Below, piece by piece: positions 6,043 to 9,729 of a DNA stretch of 9,729 nucleotides. Source of the stretch: Candidatus Peregrinibacteria bacterium (lineage in GTDB: Bacteria; Patescibacteriota; Gracilibacteria; Peribacterales; Peribacteraceae); assembly GCA_016215715.1 (NCBI GenBank), contig JACRIG010000036.1, positions 1 through 9,729 on the forward strand. The letters run 5' to 3'. The notes beneath the pieces are model-generated. The model had not been told where the DNA came from, ran no database searches, and saw only the letters and a list, made by a program, of their open reading frames with translations. Position 1 is the stretch's first letter. Each line of letters starts with the position of its first letter. A program made the translations under genes and the position numbers.

Positions 6043-6741
6043 ATGAAGATCCTCATTCTCGTCGCCGGTACGAACGAACCGAGTAACAGCAATGTCCTTG
6101 CAGACGCCTTTGCCGAAGGCGCACGAAGCGTGAGCGGTATCGAAGTGGAAAAGATCCGCCTGAAGGACCTGACGATCGACCACTTCACAGTGGAGAATTA
6201 CAAAAAAACCTGCGTCTCAGATGATGATTTCTGCGATCTGCAGGAAAAAATCGAAGCAGCGAAAGGGATCGCAATCGCGAGCCCCATCTGGAATTTTTCC
6301 GTCCCTGCCCATCTGAAAAATCTTATCGACCGGATGGGTGCGTTCGCCCTCGACGAGGAGACGCACTCGCAGGGACAATTCGGAGGCAAACCGTTCACCT
6401 TCCTCTTCACGGGCGGTGTGCCGGTGATCGCGTGGAAGGCGCTCATGTACGTCACGACGCTCCACGTGTCCGAAGCGATGAAATACTACGGCGCGACGAT
6501 CACCGGACGCAGCTTCGAGCCCCGGTGCCAGCCGGCCAAAGGAAAATTCGGCCTCGTCGTCGACAAACGTCCCGACAGCTTAGCCAAAGCGAGAAGAAAC
6601 GGCGTGAGATTTGCAAAGCTGACGAAGCTCTTTTCAGAGACGGGAAAATTGCCGCTGAGAATCCGCCTCATCTCCTCATTCTTCACATGGGCCTACCGCG
6701 TCGGCAACCGTATCCTGTATCCGGTGAGCATGCAGCAGTGA
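6043..6741 (+). CDS. NAD(P)H-dependent FMN reductase-like flavodoxin-fold oxidoreductase, 232 aa
   Basis: The fold is that of the NADPH-dependent FMN reductase/flavodoxin-like family, which binds FMN and transfers electrons from NAD(P)H to quinones, flavins or other acceptors in the cytosol. The N-terminal strand MKILILVAG (1-9) leads into a phosphate-binding loop TNEPSNSNVLADAF (10-23). Residues 80-97 carry SPIWNFSVPAHLKNLIDR, the characteristic loop and helix beside the isoalloxazine ring. FTFLFTGG (118-125) fits the third flavin loop. The last ~45 residues are basic with an aromatic-rich helix (SSFFTWAYRVGNRILYP). The exact substrate cannot be told. The start at 6043 is preferred to a GTG at 5998 because the fold begins at MKILIL and a -10 element ends 6 nt upstream. 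The stop abuts the stop of the convergent neighbour with no base between. Confidence 0.87.
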   Translation: MKILILVAGTNEPSNSNVLADAFAEGARSVSGIEVEKIRLKDLTIDHFTVENYKKTCVSDDDFCDLQEKIEAAKGIAIASPIWNFSVPAHLKNLIDRMGAFALDEETHSQGQFGGKPFTFLFTGGVPVIAWKALMYVTTLHVSEAMKYYGATITGRSFEPRCQPAKGKFGLVVDKRPDSLAKARRNGVRFAKLTKLFSETGKLPLRIRLISSFFTWAYRVGNRILYPVSMQQ

Positions 6742-7461
6742 TTATCTTTCCATTGCACTGAAATTGGCAAAAACTTCGGCCGTGGAGAGCAACTGATGCA
6801 GAAAATCTGACCGGACATGCGCCACGAGTTTTTCCGATAAAAAGGCCTGCTCTTCTGCTCCGGAATGCGCAGGAAAAATGAGCGGGCCCGTGAAGAGTTT
6901 TTTACAGAGATAGGTGTCGCCTAATTGCTCCGTTAAAAAGACCGCCTTCTCACTGCCCATGTAATCGTAAAAGGCTTCAGCTCCGTTCTCTTCCGCAATA
7001 CGCCATTCGTAAACGGCTGCGACCGTTCTGAAAACTTCATCCTGCGTTCCGATCTCATTGTGAGTCAATTTTATTTTTTTTGTGCGCATAACGCGGTCAC
7101 GGTCGCGCATTTGCTTCCGTGTCTGACGCAGAATCCAGCGCCTCGCGACAGGAGGACCGTCGATCTCCGTCCATTCAAAACACGTCGCTTCTCTGAGGAT
7201 GTCCTGCCGCGCGGAGGCCTCCCTCAGAATCGCCTTGCTCTTCCTTTCCACGCTCTGCTTTGCACAGTGAGATGTTTCTCCGTTCCCGAAACACTTTTCC
7301 AGTTTTCTGACGAGGTTGGAGACATCTTCCAGACCAAAATCCAGACAGGCCCGCACCGCATGACGACCGTCTTTGATGCCGAATGTGACAGGGCTCTGTG
7401 TCTGCGAAATAGCAGTCACGTTTTCCAACGCAGCGCCGATGTTCTTTTCAAGACGGTTCAC
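6742..7461 (-). CDS. Uncharacterised protein, 239 aa, GTG start
   Basis: I do not recognise a family. The protein is soluble and mixed-charge, with no signal peptide or membrane span. The N-terminal half is rich in Lys/Arg (LVRKLEKCF, QSVERKSKAILRE, RQTRKQMRDRDRVMRTKKIK around 110-130), which could contact nucleic acid or phosphate. The C-terminal half is more hydrophobic (KAVFLTEQLGDTYLCKKLFTGPLIFP at about 161-186, in pieces) and helical. The GTG start at 7461 is supported by a strong promoter whose -10 ends 6 nt upstream; there is no Shine-Dalgarno sequence. It lies 36 bp downstream of ribD but has its own promoter, so it is likely separately regulated. A dyad overlaps that promoter. The opposite-strand frame at 7060-7482 is less protein-like and is taken as a shadow. 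Confidence 0.7.
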   Translation of the reverse strand: MNRLEKNIGAALENVTAISQTQSPVTFGIKDGRHAVRACLDFGLEDVSNLVRKLEKCFGNGETSHCAKQSVERKSKAILREASARQDILREATCFEWTEIDGPPVARRWILRQTRKQMRDRDRVMRTKKIKLTHNEIGTQDEVFRTVAAVYEWRIAEENGAEAFYDYMGSEKAVFLTEQLGDTYLCKKLFTGPLIFPAHSGAEEQAFLSEKLVAHVRSDFLHQLLSTAEVFANFSAMER

Positions 7462-7467
7462 AGAATT

Positions 7468-7483
7468 ATTATGGAATCATAAT
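7468..7483. promoter_or_regulatory. Dyad operator candidate inside the 239-aa gene promoter
   Basis: ATTATG-GAAT-CATAAT is a perfect inverted repeat with 6-bp arms. One arm is the -10 element itself and the other lies in the spacer. A repressor bound here would block polymerase. The binding protein is unknown; the dyad does not resemble the TTAA-centred sites upstream of ribD and the TrpR-like gene. Confidence 0.45.
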
Positions 7484-7495
7484 ATGAAATGTCAA
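7468..7495 (-). promoter_or_regulatory. Near-consensus promoter of the 239-aa gene, predicted leaderless
   Basis: On the - strand a perfect -35 TTGACA (7490-7495) is followed by a 16-bp spacer and CATAAT (7468-7473, 5 of 6 to consensus). Six bases (AATTCT) then separate it from the GTG, so the predicted start is the G of the start codon. It is the best promoter in the window. Confidence 0.75.
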
Positions 7496-7497
7496 TT

Positions 7498-8487
7498 TTA
7501 AGCACCTGTGAGAATCGCTTCCAAATCGACAAATCCGCCTCTTCCGAATGCTTCCCACGTCTTCACACCGCCCTCGACAAGGATGCTCGTGAGGCCGTGA
7601 TAATCCTCTTCGGGAGTGATGAGTTTCTTCCAGAGTTCCGGCCAGTCGAATGTGTCACCCGAAAGAGAAATATCAATAACGCGCACGCTTCGCTTCAGAA
7701 GTTCAGCACGCTTCGTCCGGTCACTCTCCGGAGCGGTCACGATCATCGTACGATTCGCTTCGGGATCAGTCACCACACGGGCCGCCAAAGGAATCCGCAG
7801 ATGCGGATCGAGAATGATGCGCCACGGCTGCGGCGCTTCAGAATTTTTTCCCTGAGCAAATCGCAGATCGAGTCGCGAATCGTCGGCAATGATCGTCCCG
7901 ACTCCGGTGAGAATCGCATCGTGCGTCGCGCGCAGAAATGTGTGGGAAAAAATATCCTGCTCCTTCGACGTAATCTTCAGCGGGCTTCCGTCCGCATTCG
8001 AAGTTTGTCCGTCACGCGTCTGCGCCCGCTTGAGCGTGATCCACGGACGTCCGTTTGTCCGGACAGAAATAAAGCCCCTGTTCAGCCATTCGCATTCGCT
8101 GCGAAGCACCGGACCGGTGACGGTCACTCCCTGAGCACGCAACTGCGCAATGCCCTTCCCGCTGACACGCGGATCCGGATCACTCATTCCGATCACCACA
8201 TGTTTGACGCCGCATTTAATAATAAGATCCGTACACGGAGGCGTTTTGCCGTGATGGCAGCAAGGTTCGAGATTGACGTAGAGCACATCATCTGAATAAA
8301 TTTTTTGATTAATAGAATTTAAGAGCATGCGTTCAGCATGCGGGCTTCCGAAATGATCATGAAACCCTTCGGCAATGATCTTCCCGTCCCGGACGAGGAC
8401 ACTCCCCACGAGTGCGCCATTCCCGACAGTACTCTGTCCGCCCTCTGCCAACTCCAGACACCGGTGCATGAAGATGGGATTTATCAT
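7498..8487 (-). CDS. ribD: Riboflavin biosynthesis protein RibD (deaminase/reductase), C-terminally short
   Basis: RibD converts diaminohydroxyphosphoribosylaminopyrimidine to the ribitylaminouracil phosphate in two steps, deamination then NADPH reduction. The N-terminal deaminase (about 1-140) has an intact zinc site: H50-A-E52 with C76 and C85 in PCCHHGKTPPC. The usual PNP before VG is G22-N-G24, keeping only the asparagine. The reductase domain (about 145-329) shows RPWITLKRAQTRDG, HDAILTGVGTIIADDSRLDLR and SILVEGGVKTWEAF. The protein stops after FVDLEAILTGA, about 30-40 residues earlier than RibD of model bacteria (around 360 aa), lacking the final strands with the LLGG region. No ribE, ribBA or ribH is nearby. 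The gene is preceded by a TrpR-like operator candidate at 8543-8560, and the regulator gene is immediately upstream. Identity is secure; full reductase activity is not. Confidence 0.93.
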   Translation of the reverse strand: MINPIFMHRCLELAEGGQSTVGNGALVGSVLVRDGKIIAEGFHDHFGSPHAERMLLNSINQKIYSDDVLYVNLEPCCHHGKTPPCTDLIIKCGVKHVVIGMSDPDPRVSGKGIAQLRAQGVTVTGPVLRSECEWLNRGFISVRTNGRPWITLKRAQTRDGQTSNADGSPLKITSKEQDIFSHTFLRATHDAILTGVGTIIADDSRLDLRFAQGKNSEAPQPWRIILDPHLRIPLAARVVTDPEANRTMIVTAPESDRTKRAELLKRSVRVIDISLSGDTFDWPELWKKLITPEEDYHGLTSILVEGGVKTWEAFGRGGFVDLEAILTGA

Positions 8488-8537
8488 GAACCCAGAGTAT
8501 CAGACGAAAACCCCACCATCGCCATGCCAGCCAGCTC

Positions 8538-8560
8538 ACTATCAACGTATTAATACGTTG
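8538..8560 (-). promoter_or_regulatory. Perfect 18-bp dyad, candidate TrpR-like operator, upstream of ribD
   Basis: CAACGTATTAATACGTTG (8543-8560) is a perfect palindrome with a central TTAA. On the - strand it runs directly into GATAGT (8538-8543), a -10-like hexamer, 56 bp from the ribD start. A related dyad occupies the same position relative to a GATACT hexamer before the TrpR-like gene. The dyad and adjoining hexamer match that second site at 18 of 23 positions. Confidence 0.6.
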
Positions 8561-8630
8561 GTGGTAGGGGAGTGGAGCAGGCATCAGGAAAATGAGCGGC
8601 TGATTCTGGATAGAAAAAATTGCAGAATGA

Positions 8631-9050
8631 TTACTTTTCAAGATATTTCTGCAGCGGCGAAACGCGGGCGGGCTTCTGGTTGTTTTTTGGCTTTGGCTGG
8701 GGCTCCATCGAATTCCCCTGCCCTGAAAGTTTCTTGCGCATATCATGATGGCGATGGACTTTGAGGACGTGACGATAGCCGCCCTCGCCGTTCTCGATGA
8801 AATGTGCGACGCGGGTGACGGTCGTGGTGCTCGCACCGGTCATCGCCGCGACCTGACGGTAGCTGAGTCCCCTGCCGAGAAGACGCGCGACTTCCAGGCG
8901 CTCACTGAGCGCCTGCATTTCGCTTAATGTGGAAACATCGCGGAGAAAGTTTTCGATCTGTTCCTCGTTCTTACAACCCATGAAGGCCGACACGAGGCCT
9001 TTGAACCACGGTTCCTTGCGCCAGCTTTCTTCGGTGAAGCGACGTTTCAT
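8631..9050 (-). CDS. TrpR-like transcriptional regulator, YerC/YecD family, 139 aa
   Basis: The core (about 13-95) matches the YerC/YecD branch of the Trp-repressor superfamily: EEQIENFLRDVSTLSEMQALSERLEVARLLGRG (in pieces at 29-61), then a helix-turn-helix at 62-82 with LSYRQVAAMTGASTTTVTRV. The recognition helix (GASTTTVTR) aligns with that of TrpR (GAGIATITR). Members are usually about 100 aa; here a basic, proline-rich tail of about 40 residues (HRHHDMRKK, PQPKPKNNQKPARV) is added, perhaps binding nucleic acid or disordered. The ligand is unknown; tryptophan binding is not implied. The ATG at 9050 has a proper Shine-Dalgarno sequence (GGAG, 7 nt upstream), unlike its neighbours. A dyad 36 bp upstream of the start suggests autoregulation. 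It precedes ribD by 143 bp. Confidence 0.9.
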   Translation of the reverse strand: MKRRFTEESWRKEPWFKGLVSAFMGCKNEEQIENFLRDVSTLSEMQALSERLEVARLLGRGLSYRQVAAMTGASTTTVTRVAHFIENGEGGYRHVLKVHRHHDMRKKLSGQGNSMEPQPKPKNNQKPARVSPLQKYLEK

Positions 9051-9080
9051 AGTTTCTCCAGGCTATCGCAAGATTCGTGA

Positions 9081-9103
9081 AGTATCAATGTGTTAATTCG
9101 GTG
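9081..9103 (-). promoter_or_regulatory. Imperfect dyad, candidate operator of the TrpR-like gene
   Basis: CAATGTGTTAATTCGGTG (9086-9103, plus strand) matches the perfect dyad at 8543-8560 at 14 of 18 positions and shares the TTAA centre and the flanking TAT. On the - strand it leads into GATACT (9081-9086), a likely -10 element, followed about 30 nt later by the start codon with its GGAG. Confidence 0.5.
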
Positions 9104-9160
9104 GCTCCTTTCCGCGCTTCGCCGTGGCAAGCACCAGCCTATTCCCGTGAGAGGGAGAAC

Positions 9161-9197
9161 AAAAAAAGGGCTGACCGCGTGCATACGACACGCAGTC
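9161..9197 (-). terminator. Intrinsic terminator, - strand
   Basis: A 9-bp stem (plus-strand arms 9173-9181 and 9189-9197, 7-nt loop) is followed on the - strand by AGCCC and seven T (9161-9167). One pair is G-U in the - strand RNA but C-A in a + strand RNA, which supports - strand function. It lies 60 bp before the operator of the TrpR-like gene. Confidence 0.7.
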
Positions 9198-9229
9198 CCA
9201 CAGGCCCAAACCCCCGTGCGTTCCTGTGG
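9198..9229 (-). repeat. 7-bp inverted repeat between two terminators
   Basis: CCACAGG (9198-9204) and CCTGTGG (9223-9229) can pair. Both arms also resemble the arms of the hairpin at 9259-9282 (CCTGTG/CACAGG), so alternative cross-pairing between the two hairpins is possible. Confidence 0.4.
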
Positions 9230-9249
9230 TGCCCCGCTGCAGGATACAC

Positions 9250-9282
9250 AAAAAGGCTGGCCTGTGTTTTTTATCACAGGCC
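9250..9282 (-). terminator. Intrinsic terminator, - strand
   Basis: GGCCTGTG (9259-9266) and CACAGGCC (9275-9282) form a perfect 8-bp stem with an 8-nt loop. On the - strand the stem is followed by AGCC and five T (9250-9254). The tail resembles that of the terminators at 9161 and 9553. Confidence 0.65.
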
Positions 9283-9283
9283 C

Positions 9284-9319
9284 GGACAGCGTTCCCGGAT
9301 ACCGCGCGGTTTACTGTCC
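9284..9319. repeat. Nested inverted repeat
   Basis: GGACAG (9284-9289) and CTGTCC (9314-9319) enclose a perfect 10-bp palindrome ACCGCGCGGT (9301-9310). On the - strand it directly precedes the terminator hairpin at 9259-9282, as an RNA domain before its terminator would. Confidence 0.4.
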
Positions 9320-9364
9320 GTTCGCCTTCATCAACTGGCTGCACACACGATGTACAGCACGCCA

Positions 9365-9380
9365 GAGGAGAAATCTCCTC
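9365..9380. repeat. 7-bp inverted repeat with 2-nt spacer
   Basis: GAGGAGA-AA-TCTCCTC is symmetrical. Nearby TCCTCT (about 9397-9403) could compete for the AGAGGA arm. The tight spacer makes it more likely a protein site or an RNA stem with a smaller number of pairs. Confidence 0.35.
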
Positions 9381-9444
9381 CCACCGTTTCGGAGGGTCCT
9401 CTTCGTGTTGATAGGGCTATGGTAAGGCATTCTTAAGGAGATGC

Positions 9445-9494
9445 AATAAAAGTGACCCGTGTCCCAGCTCACAGTGAGCTGGAATTCACGGGTC
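9445..9494 (-). terminator. Large two-part hairpin, weak - strand terminator
   Basis: An outer 8-bp stem (GACCCGTG 9454-9461 with CACGGGTC 9487-9494) encloses CCAGCTCAC-A-GTGAGCTGG (9464-9482), a nearly perfect palindrome. On the - strand it is followed by ACTTTTATT, a weak U-tract; on the + strand by GC-rich sequence. It could also be a structural RNA element or a protein-binding site. Confidence 0.45.
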
Positions 9495-9552
9495 CCGCCA
9501 TGCGGGGGGCATAGCGGTATGAGATTAAAGGCGCATGTATACTAATGCAAAC

Positions 9553-9588
9553 AAAAAAAGGCGGCTCCGTGACGGTCGAAACGGAGCC
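9553..9588 (-). terminator. Intrinsic terminator, - strand
   Basis: GGCTCCGT (9563-9570) and ACGGAGCC (9581-9588) form a perfect 8-bp stem with a 10-nt loop. On the - strand it is followed by GCC and seven T (9553-9559). It implies a - strand transcript that begins beyond or near the right edge. Confidence 0.7.
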
Positions 9589-9603
9589 TGACAAGGAGAG
9601 AAA

Positions 9604-9729
9604 ATGCGCGCCCGTCTCCCCTTGCGCCTTTGGCAAGCTTCAGGGATTCGCTACCTGAAGCTCGTCGGGAAAATCGTACAGGGCTGTTTGCCATGTGCAA
9701 GCCTTTCCTCCCTCCCCCAACCCCCTCCC
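9604..9729 (+). CDS. Possible start of a gene running off the right edge
   Basis: An ATG at 9604 opens a frame of 42 codons to the window end. AAGGAG at 9593-9598 is 5 nt upstream, an ideal Shine-Dalgarno arrangement, and TATACT (9538-9543) could be a -10 element. The peptide is basic at first (MRARLPLRLW) and ends in a Pro-rich stretch encoded by the C-rich tract at the edge. It has no recognisable motif. A competing reading is a - strand gene ending with TGA at 9640-9642, whose visible tail ends in FPDELQVANP and would be followed 52 bp later by the terminator at 9553-9588. Only one of the two is likely to be real. Confidence 0.25.
   Translation, partial: MRARLPLRLWQASGIRYLKLVGKIVQGCLPCASLSSLPQPPP
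9710..9729 (-). other. G-quadruplex motif at the right edge
   Basis: The - strand has four G-runs of 3, 5, 5 and 3 separated by loops of 1, 2 and 1 nt (GGGAGGGGGTTGGGGGAGGG). This fits the canonical quadruplex pattern with very short loops. It may extend outside the window. Confidence 0.6.

Larger units (their letters stand above)
9051..9603. other. Structured intergenic region upstream of the TrpR-like gene
   Basis: About 550 bp contain no convincing gene but many inverted repeats: 9173-9197, 9198-9229, 9259-9282, 9284-9319, 9365-9380, 9454-9494 and 9563-9588. Three or four have T-tracts only in the - direction. Several frames of 60-119 codons run through the hairpins on both strands and are rejected. 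The - strand frame ending at 9047 overlaps the regulator start by ATGA but crosses two terminators. A - strand promoter-like pair (TTGCAT, 16 bp, TACCAT) around 9418-9445 could drive a ~160-nt RNA ending near 9250. Confidence 0.55.

Noticed and set aside
7060..7482. A 140-codon + strand frame antisense to the 239-aa gene
   Set aside because: Cys/Phe/Arg-rich composition and no start signal, whereas the - strand gene has a near-consensus promoter.
7459..7500. dif-like recombination site
   Set aside because: The arms read ATTATG...CATAAT with a 4-bp centre, the reverse of the XerCD arrangement (CATAAT, 6 bp, ATTATG), and the site is fully explained as a promoter dyad.
9047..9277. A 76-codon - strand frame overlapping the TrpR-like start by ATGA
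   Set aside because: It starts with GTG inside a terminator stem, crosses two intrinsic terminators and has no protein-like composition.
9640..9729. Resemblance of a - strand segment (GCACATGGCAAAC) to the c-di-GMP-I riboswitch core
   Set aside because: The following GAAA tetraloop stem, the GGGACGCAAAGCC segment and the receptor region are not found in order; likely coincidence.
9051..9729. tmRNA, RNase P RNA, SRP RNA or tRNA in the structured right-hand region
   Set aside because: No tRNA-like arms with a TTCGA loop and CCA end, no RNase P GAGGAAAGTCC core and no SRP GGAAG loop could be found by eye; a covariance-model search would be decisive.

Overview
The window looks like chromosomal DNA of a free-standing bacterial lineage, possibly a Candidate Phyla Radiation member such as a Peribacteria/Peregrinibacteria relative. 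This is an inference. It rests on moderate-to-high GC, standard stop codons (TGA ends ychF, nrdJ and the flavoprotein gene, so it is not a TGA-glycine code), an RNHCP-domain protein, a long B12-dependent ribonucleotide reductase, a YerC/TrpR-like regulator and two genes with no recognisable family. There is no rRNA, tRNA, CRISPR array, insertion sequence or phage gene.

Layout. On the + strand at the left are the 3' part of ychF (1-939) and an RNHCP zinc-ribbon gene (1137-1442), separated by a dispersed repeat and an intrinsic terminator that overlaps the promoter of the second gene. Positions 1443-1833 hold no convincing gene: DnaA-box-like sites, an AT-rich hairpin and a REP-like palindrome. 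On the - strand are a 146-residue unknown protein (1834-2274) and nrdJ (2333-5734). A divergent intergenic region (5735-6042) carries a candidate tandem NrdR-box pair. The + strand flavin reductase-like gene (6043-6741) converges with zero spacing on a - strand gene of unknown function (6742-7461). Upstream of that, also on the - strand, are a C-terminally short RibD (7498-8487) and a TrpR-like regulator of the YerC/YecD type (8631-9050). The last ~680 bases (9051-9729) are a highly structured region with three or four terminator-like hairpins oriented for the - strand, and possibly the start of another gene at the right edge.

How the parts may work together. The most interesting signals are regulatory. 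(1) Two related 18-bp dyads with a central TTAA core, as in TrpR operators, lie upstream of the trpR-like gene and upstream of ribD, suggesting autoregulation and control of ribD. (2) Four genes have a -10 hexamer exactly 6 nt before the start codon and no Shine-Dalgarno sequence, which predicts leaderless mRNAs. (3) A candidate NrdR-box pair precedes nrdJ. (4) A dyad operator sits between a near-consensus -35 and -10 of the unknown gene at 6742-7461. All statements come from reading the sequence; no database search was run.
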